From Treponema sp. UBA3870 (GTDB taxonomy: Bacteria > Spirochaetota > Spirochaetia > Treponematales > Treponemataceae): a stretch of 16,263 bases of DNA. The notes beneath the pieces are model-generated. The model did no database searches. It was not told the DNA's origin and worked only from the letters and a program-made list of their open reading frames with translations. Made by a program: the position numbers and the translations under genes. Positions 5,900 through 14,356 of this stretch are shown in pieces (within the stretch, counting starts at the first letter, position 1; the number at the start of each line of letters is the position of its first letter). Location: NCBI GenBank assembly GCA_002392275.1, contig DGGQ01000037.1, positions 1-16,263 of the forward strand, given 5' to 3'.

Positions 5900-7527
5900 T
5901 GGTTCTGTTCATTCTCCCGTATTATAGAATACATTGCGTTTTCCATTACCGATGATGTGTCGGTATTTTGATTTTTTTGGCTCGAATCTTTCCGCGCACC
6001 GTCGCCACCAGAATGTGACTCGTACTCCTTTAGGGAAAGCTCCAGATTTATTTTCGCATTCACGTCCGAACTTTTCACAAGGAGGGCCTGCTTGAAATAG
6101 TCCACGGCAGCCTTGTAGTCTCCATTCCTGTGCGCAAGGATTCCCATGTTGTAGAGCACGGAAAACTTGATTACATCAGGAGCATCCGGGGTGATTTCTT
6201 CGTAACGTTTTTTTGCAAAATCATTTTCGTTCTGCATTAGATATGTGGTAGCAAGTCCATAGAGAGCGTACTGCTGGATTGAGGTGTCGCCCCGCCGTTC
6301 CGCAGACTCATCCACCTCCAGAAAATTTCCGACAGCATCCTGATAGTTCTCGCGGTTCCAGTCCATGCGCCCCTCAAGGATTTTTATTCCATCATGGAGA
6401 GTGTGCGGGGAACATCCGGTCAAAAGAATCACACAGGATGCCACGACCGCAGCCTTTGCTTTTTTTATCACAGAACGGTAGACGGTAAAGTTCAGTTCCC
6501 CGAACACAAACGACAGAACAATAAACACAAGCGCGAGCAGGAGAAAAAGATTGTGCCTGTCAACGCTCTGAAGTTCATATACAACAGTCGCCTCGTCATC
6601 AAACTCCTCCCCAAGCGCATTTGGATTTACATCCGCATTTTTTTTCAGGCTGGACATGACCCTGTTCGCAGAGCCAGGCTCCGATGAATCAACAAAGGCA
6701 AGCTCCGGCATGAGTCGGCTTCCACTCTGTGTCAAAGTTTTTTTCTTCACACTCTCTATAGCTTCCAGAACAGTGTCAGCCCTGAGGGCGGTCTTAACCT
6801 CGGTCTCCATGTCTCCAGCAAGGACACTTGTCTCACGGTCGGTTCCGAATCCAACAATCACAACCGGGATTCCAAATTTTACAGCCGACATCAACGCGCC
6901 CGAAAGGGATGAATCCGTCTCCTCCCCATCGGTAAACACCCAGATGCACGAAGCCTGTGATGACTGCGACGGGAACGCCATGATTGCGGCCTCGATTCCT
7001 TTTCCAAGACTTGTTCCCCTTGATGTCATAAGCCGTGGTGAAAGAGCGTCCAGGATTGAAAGAACGGACTCCCTGTCCTCCGTTTGTGGAACCGCAACAA
7101 CACCGTCGCCCTTTGCCAGAACCACCGAAACGGATGTGTTCCCGATTTTGTCCAGAAGCATCTTTGCATATTCGGATGCCGCCTGCATTCTTGTCATTCC
7201 ACCGGGGCCGTCGTCCGCCTCCATGCTGTATGAAATGTCAAATACCATAGAAACAGCGCGACCGCTTTTCTGCACAGGGACAAAACTTGTTCCCCACGAA
7301 ATCCCCGACATTGCTCCGACAATCATAATCCACGCGAGCACACGCAGGAACGTTCTTATCAGAAACGATGTGCGGTATCTGGTGAGGACGGAAAAATTTT
7401 TGTTCAGGGCCTTTTCCCTTCCAAGTGTCTTCAATATTTTTGCATAGCGGCTCACCATGTAGACTATGTACGGAACCAGGGCGAGCAGAGCGTAAAGGCA
7501 TTTCGGATGAGCGATTGAAAAATTCAT
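5851..7527 (-). CDS. BatB-BatC fusion: VWA-domain membrane protein with TPR domain
   Basis: A 558-residue protein. Two hydrophobic helices near the N-terminus (about 10-26 and 57-78) precede a von Willebrand A domain (about 92-265) with an intact MIDAS site: DISYS (D97, S99, S101), T172 in RGTSLG, and D200 in FTDGEE. A transmembrane helix follows (about 327-343), then a second hydrophobic stretch ending in LLTGC (368-372), then TPR-like helices (about 384-495, for example YNMGILAHRNGDYKAAVDYF at 459-478), and a polar Ser/Gln/Asn-rich tail. In Bacteroides-type clusters BatB (VWA) and BatC (TPR) are separate; here they are one frame. The ATG at 7527 overlaps the preceding batA stop as ATGA and is preceded by AGGGAG 5 nt away. 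The VWA domain probably docks with MoxR-related partners in a metal-dependent manner (family knowledge). Confidence 0.85.
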   Translation of the reverse strand: MNFSIAHPKCLYALLALVPYIVYMVSRYAKILKTLGREKALNKNFSVLTRYRTSFLIRTFLRVLAWIMIVGAMSGISWGTSFVPVQKSGRAVSMVFDISYSMEADDGPGGMTRMQAASEYAKMLLDKIGNTSVSVVLAKGDGVVAVPQTEDRESVLSILDALSPRLMTSRGTSLGKGIEAAIMAFPSQSSQASCIWVFTDGEETDSSLSGALMSAVKFGIPVVIVGFGTDRETSVLAGDMETEVKTALRADTVLEAIESVKKKTLTQSGSRLMPELAFVDSSEPGSANRVMSSLKKNADVNPNALGEEFDDEATVVYELQSVDRHNLFLLLALVFIVLSFVFGELNFTVYRSVIKKAKAAVVASCVILLTGCSPHTLHDGIKILEGRMDWNRENYQDAVGNFLEVDESAERRGDTSIQQYALYGLATTYLMQNENDFAKKRYEEITPDAPDVIKFSVLYNMGILAHRNGDYKAAVDYFKQALLVKSSDVNAKINLELSLKEYESHSGGDGARKDSSQKNQNTDTSSVMENAMYSIIRENEQNQWKNQQQKPDGSALDY

Positions 7528-8522
7528 AATATCTCCCTGAGCGCGAAACGACGGATAAACACTGCGGCAAAAAGAAGAATCGCGCCGGCAAAAACAAAGT
7601 GCCTGTAGAACTTTTTGTCGTTGTTCCTGATGTGGTAGGTCTGCACCATGCTCTCGTTGCGCTCCACCGAATCAAGGACCTGCGAAAGAACATTCAGAGA
7701 ATCGACCTCATAAAACTTTCCGTCTCCCTCGGAAGCAAGTTCGGCCATCTTTGCAGAGTCGTAGTCCGAATTGAAAAATCCAGAGTAAAGGCGGTTCGTG
7801 TGCGGATCAACATACTCAAGCCGGACGGTTCCCTTTGTTCCAATTCCCAATATATAGAGGGAAATATTTTTTTTGTGCGCAAGACGGGCGGCAGTGTTCG
7901 GGTGGATTGTTCCGGCATTGTTTTCACCATCAGTAATCAGCACTATGCTTTTTTTGGGCGAGCGAGAGGATTCCAGATGCATAATCGCACAGACAAGACC
8001 GTTTCCAATTGCAGTTCCGTCACCGAGTTCCCCGGCAATAACGTCGTCCAGTTTTTTCATAAACAGATTTCTGTCCAGAGTTGGAGGAACAACCACGGCA
8101 GTCTCCTTCGCCATCTCGACAAGACCAACTGAATCGCCAGTGTTTTCGGTCAGAAGGGTTTTAATCGCCTGTTTGGCCGCGGCCATTCTGGTAAGGCCAT
8201 CCATGTCCTGAGCCATCATCGACGGACTTGTGTCCAGCACATAAAGAATGTCGGAGCCCCTGGACGAGTAGACCTTTTCCTGATGATGCACAACAGGATT
8301 CGCATACGCAATCACAAGGCAGATAAATCCGGTGGAGCCAAGAACCGAAGCAACCACGGAAAAAAACTTGTGCGCCCCGCTGTTCCAGTTGAACGGCTTT
8401 CCGTGCCAGTCGCAAAGTGTCAGCGGAAAAGTAATCGGACGGAAAACTTTCACGTAGCGCAAAAAATAATAAAGGGGAACAACCAAAAGCCAAAAGAACG
8501 CGGCAGGATTTTCAAATTCCAT
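7524..8522 (-). CDS. batA: BatA: VWA-domain inner-membrane protein
   Basis: A 332-residue protein with the BatA layout: hydrophobic helices at about 7-22 and 54-74, a VWA domain (about 90-285), and a C-terminal transmembrane helix (about 306-324). The MIDAS metal site is complete: DTSPS (D97, S99, S101), T170 in GDGTAIGNG, and D198 in LITDGENN. The N-terminal start FENPAAFFWLLVVP is typical of the family. It lies between the BatD-like membrane protein (stop/start overlap TAATG) and the BatB-BatC fusion (ATGA overlap). GGAGGGG (8530-8536) lies 7 nt before the ATG. The Bat proteins are linked to aerotolerance in Bacteroides and to stress tolerance elsewhere; the molecular role is thought to be envelope protein assembly with MoxR. 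Confidence 0.88.
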   Translation of the reverse strand: MEFENPAAFFWLLVVPLYYFLRYVKVFRPITFPLTLCDWHGKPFNWNSGAHKFFSVVASVLGSTGFICLVIAYANPVVHHQEKVYSSRGSDILYVLDTSPSMMAQDMDGLTRMAAAKQAIKTLLTENTGDSVGLVEMAKETAVVVPPTLDRNLFMKKLDDVIAGELGDGTAIGNGLVCAIMHLESSRSPKKSIVLITDGENNAGTIHPNTAARLAHKKNISLYILGIGTKGTVRLEYVDPHTNRLYSGFFNSDYDSAKMAELASEGDGKFYEVDSLNVLSQVLDSVERNESMVQTYHIRNNDKKFYRHFVFAGAILLFAAVFIRRFALREIL

Positions 8523-9697
8523 TACGCTACCCCTCCATCTTTTTCGTCATCAACTTTTTCAAGCCCTTCGATTGCTCCGTTGGTGCTTTCGACAATTCCG
8601 GCCCGCTCGCCCTCGTTGAACGCCGCCTCGTGGATTTCAACCGGAAGCTGCTTTGAGTCGATTGAGTTCTGGGCAAATATGATATAGTCCGTCCTCGTGA
8701 AGAGAGAGACAATCGTAAGGACGGCATCCTCCTGCGAATCGGAAAGCATACCGCCGGTGACATTGAAAATCACAGACGCGATACGTTTTGTTGTCACAGC
8801 TCCAAATGGAACTCCGAAACGGGAGTCAAGATATGTGCGCATAATTTTCTGCCACTCGGTCGCGTACTCTACATCGGAGCATTTTTTTGACGCAAGTTTT
8901 TTCAGATGCCGCCTTGTGAGCTGGGACATGCGGATAAGACCCAGTCGCTCGCGCAGATTGTACCACGCCTCCTGGATTGCACGCATCTTGGCGAGCACAA
9001 AACAGATTCCGAACAAAAGCAGAACGCCAACAACAATCAGTGTCCAGAGAATATAGTTCGTGCCTGGAAGAAGAAGGGGCGAAACCGGTGGACGCAGACT
9101 GATCGCCCCCAGATTCTCGGAAAGAGAAATGATGTTCACCCCCTGGAGACGGATTTTGTATGGAGCCGGATTGATTCCAGAATCAAGAGCCATGGTATCG
9201 ACCTGCTCCTCAAAAATCTTTTCTCCGCCATCCTTTTTTTCAGCGGAGTCTTTTTCAGAAGCGTCATTGTCTACAGTTTTTTCTTCGTCAACAATCTCGG
9301 CATCCTTTCCAAGACAGCACGCGCTCAAATTGAACGTGGGAAATTTCAGTTCGCCTGTCACCCATGGAACAAACTTTATCAGCAGGGTATAGCTCATTCC
9401 GTTTCTGTGCAGGGAAACCTCGTTCACGGTGTACCTTTCGTCAGCATCGACAAAGGGTTTGAGGTGTGGATTCAGATAAAGTGTGTCCCCGTCAATATGT
9501 TTTGAGTCCGCGAGAGCAAAAAAATCTACGCCACTGTTGAACGTGTAGTGGAGCTCCACCTCGTCGCCAATATAGACCTCCGAAGGGAGGACAAACTGCT
9601 GGACAAAATCACCGGACGTGGACTTGTTTTTGGTGTCCGCGAAAACAGACAGCGTTGCGGCAATAAAAATAAGCGGAAGCAGAAAAATTTTCTTCAT
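8522..9697 (-). CDS. BatD-like/DUF4381-like exported membrane protein of the Bat operon
   Basis: A 391-residue protein with a clear signal peptide (MKKIFLLPLIFIAATLSVFA, 1-20), a periplasmic beta-rich segment (about 33-128, including VLPSEVYIGDEVELHYTF), and an acidic Glu/Asp/Lys-rich linker (132-168). One transmembrane helix follows (about 214-236), then a helical, probably cytoplasmic domain (240-391). The periplasmic part resembles the N-terminal region of BatD; the layout of exported beta domain, one membrane helix and cytoplasmic helical domain also recalls DUF4381-type proteins found between DUF58 and VWA genes in other bacteria. The start at 9697 overlaps the DUF58 stop as ATGA; longer in-frame starts upstream lack a signal peptide. 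The identification rests on context and topology. Confidence 0.75.
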   Translation of the reverse strand: MKKIFLLPLIFIAATLSVFADTKNKSTSGDFVQQFVLPSEVYIGDEVELHYTFNSGVDFFALADSKHIDGDTLYLNPHLKPFVDADERYTVNEVSLHRNGMSYTLLIKFVPWVTGELKFPTFNLSACCLGKDAEIVDEEKTVDNDASEKDSAEKKDGGEKIFEEQVDTMALDSGINPAPYKIRLQGVNIISLSENLGAISLRPPVSPLLLPGTNYILWTLIVVGVLLLFGICFVLAKMRAIQEAWYNLRERLGLIRMSQLTRRHLKKLASKKCSDVEYATEWQKIMRTYLDSRFGVPFGAVTTKRIASVIFNVTGGMLSDSQEDAVLTIVSLFTRTDYIIFAQNSIDSKQLPVEIHEAAFNEGERAGIVESTNGAIEGLEKVDDEKDGGVA

Positions 9698-10575
9698 ATA
9701 CTCTGCCTGTCCCTTGTTGAAAAAAATCTGGTCAACTCCCTCAGGCAATCGGAATTTGTGTTGAGCACAAAAGGAATTCCACCACGGCGGCGGCACTCAT
9801 GGCTCCACTGCACCATGCGGGACTCGTTGTCCTCCCTCCACTTGCGGCGGAATTTTGATGACGAGGTTGGAAGCACCATGCGGATTCCAGTCTCAGGATC
9901 GGTGAAAGGAATCGACCCGACCTCAGGAAGATGCTCGTCCATGCCATCCGCAATTTTAACGGCGACGACATCGTTTCTCTGGCACAGATAGCCAAATGCC
10001 TGGCCCCATGACGTAGTTCTGAAATCGGAGAAGACCATAATCAGGGTACGCTTTTTCAGAAGACGCTGGCAGCCAAGCAGAGCCGACTCAAGGGATGAAC
10101 CACCGCTTCCATATTCCTCGACCTTCTCAAATTCGGAAAGAAGGAGCATCACCTGGTCATGCCCGGGAGCCGGGGAACAGTTGAAACGGATTTTTCCATC
10201 GTAAATCACCGCGCCAATCGGGGATGCGTTGTGGAAGGACGCAAGTGTCAAAAGGGACGCACATTCCGCGGCAATCTCAAGACGGGATTTTCTTCCCGAG
10301 CCGGATTTCATTGAGGCGGACGCATCGATTACGACCATAACATTCAGGTCGCGCTCCTCGTCATACTGCTTCACGAACGGACGGCACATTCTTGCGGTAA
10401 CATTCCAGTCTATAGTTCTGACATCATCCCCGTCCATATACTCACGCACACCGCTGAAATCAATTCCACGGCCCTTGTACAGAGAGCGGAAGGAACCATT
10501 CCTCATTCCGTCGGCAAGGGCAAGCGAATTAAGATGGAGGAGAGTCGCTTTTTTAGCTAAAGTTGACTTGTCCAT
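9694..10575 (-). CDS. DUF58 domain protein (VWA-like fold) of the MoxR-Bat operon
   Basis: A 293-residue soluble protein. It carries the DUF58 signature GRGIDFSGVREYMDGDDVRT (35-54) followed by IDWNVTARM and RPFVKQYDEERD (65-76). Next is a VWA-like core with DASAS (84-88) in the MIDAS position and FSDFR (182-186). No membrane helix is seen, in contrast to many DUF58 proteins that have N-terminal helices. DUF58 genes almost always follow moxR, and the products are thought to work with the ATPase on VWA or envelope partners. The gene begins 16 bp after the moxR stop; its ribosome site is weak (AAGGG about 10 nt before the ATG). Confidence 0.9.
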   Translation of the reverse strand: MDKSTLAKKATLLHLNSLALADGMRNGSFRSLYKGRGIDFSGVREYMDGDDVRTIDWNVTARMCRPFVKQYDEERDLNVMVVIDASASMKSGSGRKSRLEIAAECASLLTLASFHNASPIGAVIYDGKIRFNCSPAPGHDQVMLLLSEFEKVEEYGSGGSSLESALLGCQRLLKKRTLIMVFSDFRTTSWGQAFGYLCQRNDVVAVKIADGMDEHLPEVGSIPFTDPETGIRMVLPTSSSKFRRKWREDNESRMVQWSHECRRRGGIPFVLNTNSDCLRELTRFFSTRDRQSI

Positions 10576-10591
10576 ACAGCCATGACCCTTT

Positions 10592-11596
10592 TTACGGAAG
10601 TGGCATAATCTCGATAATCTTGGAAATCAGCTCGTCGGTGGAGACTGAATCAGCGGAAGCCTCGTAGTTCAAAACAAGACGGTGGCGGAGAACAGGTTTC
10701 GCTACAGCCTGGACATCCTCGGGGAGAACAAAGCTGCGGCCATTGAACAGGGCTGCAACCTTGGCACACTGAAGGAGCGCGATTCCCGCACGTGGGGACG
10801 CACCGTAGGAAATGTAGTGGAGTATGTCGTTCTTTTTCTGTGAGGAGGATGCTCGTCTCTCGTTTTTGCCCGGCTCAGGACGGGTCACGCTTACAATTGA
10901 GACAATGTAGTTGATGATTTTGTCATCCGCAGTGATTGCCTCGACCGCGCTCTTGCATCTGTTTATCTGGTCAACGCTGAACACATTCTGCACGGGCTGG
11001 TTGATTGCGTTTCCGTTTGACTTTACAATCTGGATTTCCTCTTCCGGGGTTGGGTAAGTAACAAGGAGCTTCATCAAAAAGCGGTCCTGCTCCGCCTCCG
11101 GGAGATTGTATGTTCCCTCCTGCTCAATGGGGTTCTGTGTAGCGAGAACAAAAAATGGCTCCGGAAGATGGTAAGAAGTTTCTCCAATCGTAACCTGGTG
11201 CTCCGCCATTGCCTCAAGAAGGGCCGACTGTACCTTTGCAGGCGCGCGGTTGATTTCATCGGCAAGGACTATGTTCGAGAAAACCGGTCCACGGCGGACT
11301 GCAAATTTTGCGAGGGCCTGCTGGTAGATTAAAGTTCCAGTCACATCTGCCGGCAAAAGGTCCGGGGTAAACTGGATTCTCTTGAACTCAAGCCCCGAAA
11401 TTTCCGCGAAAGTGCGGACGGCCAGAGTCTTGGCAAGTCCCGGAACACCCTCCAAAAGAATATGTCCACCACCAATCATGGCGGTAAGGATTCCATCTAT
11501 GACTTCCTTCTGTCCCACAAGACGCTTGGCCACTTCCCTTCTGCAATTGTTTATACTGGCAGAACACTCCTCCAGCTCGTATTTAGAAATTTCCAT
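10592..11596 (-). CDS. moxR: MoxR-family AAA+ ATPase
   Basis: A 334-residue AAA+ ATPase of the MoxR family. The Walker A motif is GVPGLAKT (50-57), Walker B is VLADEIN (110-116, D113 and E114), sensor 1 is N155 in LATQNP, and the sensor 2 arginine is R269 in YGASPRAG. The segment FTPDLLPADVTGT (76-88) is also characteristic. An additional polar stretch, about 242-257 (PGKNERRASSSQKK), sits between TRP and the ILHYISYGASPRA helix, where typical members are shorter. The start is the ATG at 11596, with AGG 7 nt before it; the GTG six bases upstream is too close to that site. It is the first gene of the operon and is thought to act as a chaperone-like remodeller of the VWA and envelope proteins encoded downstream. 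Confidence 0.95.
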   Translation of the reverse strand: MEISKYELEECSASINNCRREVAKRLVGQKEVIDGILTAMIGGGHILLEGVPGLAKTLAVRTFAEISGLEFKRIQFTPDLLPADVTGTLIYQQALAKFAVRRGPVFSNIVLADEINRAPAKVQSALLEAMAEHQVTIGETSYHLPEPFFVLATQNPIEQEGTYNLPEAEQDRFLMKLLVTYPTPEEEIQIVKSNGNAINQPVQNVFSVDQINRCKSAVEAITADDKIINYIVSIVSVTRPEPGKNERRASSSQKKNDILHYISYGASPRAGIALLQCAKVAALFNGRSFVLPEDVQAVAKPVLRHRLVLNYEASADSVSTDELISKIIEIMPLP

Positions 11597-11631
11597 ATCC
11601 ACACCTTTATAAAAAAACTTCTTAGTAGAAT

Positions 11632-11659
11632 ATCATACAAACAGGAAAAAATTCAACAA
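11632..11659 (-). promoter_or_regulatory. Candidate promoter of the moxR-bat operon
   Basis: On the minus strand, TTGTTG (11654-11659), a 16-bp spacer, and TATGAT (11632-11637). TTGAAT with TATTCT at 18 bp is an overlapping alternative. Its position about 36 bp before the moxR start fits a short leader. Confidence 0.4.
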
Positions 11660-11687
11660 TATTATGGAACATAACAGATTTATAGGA

Positions 11688-11732
11688 TAAAATCATTGTA
11701 CGGATTAAAAAAATGTATCCCAAAAAAAGGAG
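11688..11732 (+). promoter_or_regulatory. Candidate -10 box and ribosome-binding site of the solute-binding/propeller gene
   Basis: TAAAAT (11688-11693) is a reasonable -10 box; the matching -35 (TGGAAC, 11665-11670) is poor. AAGGAG ends at 11732, 6 nt before the ATG at 11739, and is a strong ribosome-binding site. The 142-bp gap also carries the divergent moxR promoter. Confidence 0.4.
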
Positions 11733-11738
11733 CTTTTT

Positions 11739-14354
11739 ATGAAAAAGAGAGTTATCACGGCGACGGCAGCGCTTTTTGCTTCCGCCATGGCATTTGCAAG
11801 GGTAAACAGCGAAAAATTCCTGCACACAATCAGCGAGGAGGCAAAACCGGGGAAGGTTCTGAACATCTACTCATGGAACGACGAGTTTCTAAACCGGCTC
11901 CAGAATTTTTACCCGGACTTTGACAGCTCGACAGGCAAGATTGGCGATGTGACAGTTTATTACACGGTCATTCCAAACTATGACGAAAGCTACCAGACCA
12001 AACTTGATGCAGCCTTAAAAAAACAGAACAAAGCGAAACCGCAGGACAAAGTTGACATTTTTTTGGTGGAACCTGACTACGCGCTGAAATACACAAAGTC
12101 CCCATACACCCTTGACATGAAGGCGGACCTTGGATTTACGGACTCCGACCTTTCTTCCCAGTTCCAGTACACAAAGGACTTGGGAACGGCTGACGGAAAG
12201 CTCAAGGCACTTACATGGCAGGCATGTCCCGGAGGTCTAATCTACCGGAGGTCCATGGCAAAAGAGGCATTCGGAACGGACGACCCGGAAAAGATTCAGT
12301 CCCTGCTCTGCGATTGGCCAAGCTTTGGAGAGGCGGCGGAAAAAATCAAGTCGCTGGGCTACTACATGCTCGCAGGTCCAGAGGACAACTACCGTCTTTT
12401 TTACGACAACGCAAAAACTCCGTGGGTTGTTGAGAACAAAGAAAACAACAGTCCGCTCATCAACATTCCGACCCATATATGGGAGTGGGTCGCGCAGCAG
12501 AAGGAATACTCATATTCGGAGCGCGACTACACTATGGGCGTAAGGATGTGGACAGAAAAAGCCATGACCAACATGGGCGGACAGGGAAAAGTGTTCTGCT
12601 ACTTCGGTCCGACATGGTTCATCGACTATGTGATTGGCCCCTACGCGGAATGGAACCAGAACGGCAATTCCACCGGGGACTGGGCTTTCTGCAAGGGACC
12701 CGAATCTTTCAACTGGGGCGGAACACTAATATGCGCGGCAGCCGGAAGCGACAACATCCCTCTGGTGAAGGACATCCTGCAAAAACTCACATGCGACGAA
12801 AAAATCATGGAAAAGATTGCCATTGACACTGGTGATTTTGTGAACAACGAAAAGTCCATGAAATCTGTCTCGGAAGGCGGATACAAAAACGAGGTCCTCG
12901 GTGGGCAGAACCACATTCCCATTTTGATTGAAGCCGCAAAATCAATAGAAAAAAAGGCAACCACAAATTACGACGCAGCAATAAACTCCATCCTGATGGA
13001 ATCAATGGAAGACTATTTCGCAAACCGCATCAGCGAAAACGCCGCATGGAAAAAGTTCTACCTTGGAGTGAAAGAGGCATTTCCGGAAATAAGCATCCCC
13101 GAGACCCTACAGTGCGACAGTGAGAAAATCCGCTTTGTGCCACAGGAGGGACACGCACTGAATGTCAGGAGCATGGCATACGGCAAGGATGGCGACCTGA
13201 TTTTCACAATGGACGATAGGTGCACAAAAATCTGGGACGCAGAGACAAAATCGCTTCTGGATACCGACAGCGATATCGGCGATAACCAGTCCAAGTTCTA
13301 TTTCCGTAATGGTGTAGATGAAAACCTCGACTGCAGCAAAAATATGGATTTCGCAAACGGACAGTCGGCAATAGTTGGAATCCACAGTACTCCAAAGACC
13401 GCGACCACCGCCATAGTAACGGAGGATGGAAACCTCTATTTTCTCGGAAACAGCGGATTAAGATTTTTCAAATGCCCCGACACAAATTACCTTGCCTACA
13501 ACAACGACGGGAACTTTCTTTTTTTTGACAACGGGAACCTCGTTTTCTGCGACACAACTACCGGGGAAACAAAGGTCCTCACAGAGATTTACAGCGACAA
13601 AAAGACAGAGATTATCGCAAACTCAAACGAAAAGATTTTTGGTCTGTCAAAGGGGAATCTGGCTTATATCTTCAAAAACGACGGAGAAAATGTGGAGCTG
13701 GTTTCTACGTTCAGATTTCAGAGCATCGGAGCGAAAGGCGGCTTTGTGTTCAGCCCATCCAGACGCTTTGTCTATTACCAGACAAACTTTACCATTGAGA
13801 TTTACGATATTGAGAACGACAGGACGACCTGGTTCGACAAGGACGAAGGCACGAGCATAAAGTTTTCTTTTGATGACTACACCTTCGCCGTAGTTTACAA
13901 AAACGTCTGCAAACTGTACGACACCGACAGATGGGAAACATGGAACGAAATCTACGGCATAAAGGATTTGTTCTGTTTTTCCCCGAACGGAAAATATCTT
14001 CTTGCAAAATCCAATTACGGCGGCACAAAGATTCTTGATTTGGAAAACGATGAAGAAAAAACATTCCGGGGAGATTTCTGCGAAGCGTGCATGAACCTTG
14101 ACGGAAGCAGGATAATCACCTACGACACTGATGGAGTTGTCCGCGTGTACCTTAGCGAAACAGGCTCGCTGATTTACAGTCTCATGGCGGATGAGGACGG
14201 AAACTACATTGTCTACACACCCGAGGGATATTGCGACGGAACAGAAGATGGAATCAAAAAATACGGACGCGCCGTAAAGGGGCTTGAAATCCTGGACAAC
14301 CGTGTGCTTGTGGAAACATTCTACCGCTCGGACTTAATGAAAAAGGTCCCATAA
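11739..14354 (+). CDS. Exported chimera: family-1 solute-binding domain fused to a WD40-like beta-propeller
   Basis: An 871-residue protein with a Sec signal peptide (1-20, ending AFA; no lipobox cysteine). Residues about 38-455 look like an extracellular sugar-type solute-binding domain: KVLNIYSWNDEFLNRL (39-54) at the start of the lobe, VDIFLVEPDYA (105-115), a Trp/Gly-rich cleft segment (GKVFCYFGPTWFIDYV, 283-298) and GPESFNWGGTL (320-330). Residues about 465-815 form repeats typical of a beta-propeller; the first is a good WD40 unit from GH (470-471) to IWD (498-500), and later blades are degenerate. The tail TPEGYCDGTEDGIKKYGRA (827-845) and VETFYRSDLMKKV resembles the end of bacterial WD40/caspase-type proteins, without a caspase domain. 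No ABC permease or ATPase is adjacent. Transport, sensing and surface binding are all possible; the domain calls are from pattern recognition alone. Confidence 0.75.
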   Translation: MKKRVITATAALFASAMAFARVNSEKFLHTISEEAKPGKVLNIYSWNDEFLNRLQNFYPDFDSSTGKIGDVTVYYTVIPNYDESYQTKLDAALKKQNKAKPQDKVDIFLVEPDYALKYTKSPYTLDMKADLGFTDSDLSSQFQYTKDLGTADGKLKALTWQACPGGLIYRRSMAKEAFGTDDPEKIQSLLCDWPSFGEAAEKIKSLGYYMLAGPEDNYRLFYDNAKTPWVVENKENNSPLINIPTHIWEWVAQQKEYSYSERDYTMGVRMWTEKAMTNMGGQGKVFCYFGPTWFIDYVIGPYAEWNQNGNSTGDWAFCKGPESFNWGGTLICAAAGSDNIPLVKDILQKLTCDEKIMEKIAIDTGDFVNNEKSMKSVSEGGYKNEVLGGQNHIPILIEAAKSIEKKATTNYDAAINSILMESMEDYFANRISENAAWKKFYLGVKEAFPEISIPETLQCDSEKIRFVPQEGHALNVRSMAYGKDGDLIFTMDDRCTKIWDAETKSLLDTDSDIGDNQSKFYFRNGVDENLDCSKNMDFANGQSAIVGIHSTPKTATTAIVTEDGNLYFLGNSGLRFFKCPDTNYLAYNNDGNFLFFDNGNLVFCDTTTGETKVLTEIYSDKKTEIIANSNEKIFGLSKGNLAYIFKNDGENVELVSTFRFQSIGAKGGFVFSPSRRFVYYQTNFTIEIYDIENDRTTWFDKDEGTSIKFSFDDYTFAVVYKNVCKLYDTDRWETWNEIYGIKDLFCFSPNGKYLLAKSNYGGTKILDLENDEEKTFRGDFCEACMNLDGSRIITYDTDGVVRVYLSETGSLIYSLMADEDGNYIVYTPEGYCDGTEDGIKKYGRAVKGLEILDNRVLVETFYRSDLMKKVP

Positions 14355-14356
14355 AC

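Noticed and set aside
6656..7447. A 263-codon open frame on the plus strand opposite the BatB-BatC gene
   Set aside because: It is fully antisense to a well-supported VWA gene, has Ser/Arg/Pro-rich composition typical of a reverse-frame shadow, and lacks any recognisable domain or ribosome site.
8906..9505. A 199-codon open frame on the plus strand
   Set aside because: It is antisense to the BatD-like membrane protein, whose signal peptide, membrane helix and overlaps with its neighbours fix the coding strand.
9698..9796. An N-terminal extension of the BatD-like membrane protein
   Set aside because: It would place 33 polar residues before a perfect signal peptide; the start at 9697 forms an ATGA overlap with the preceding gene.
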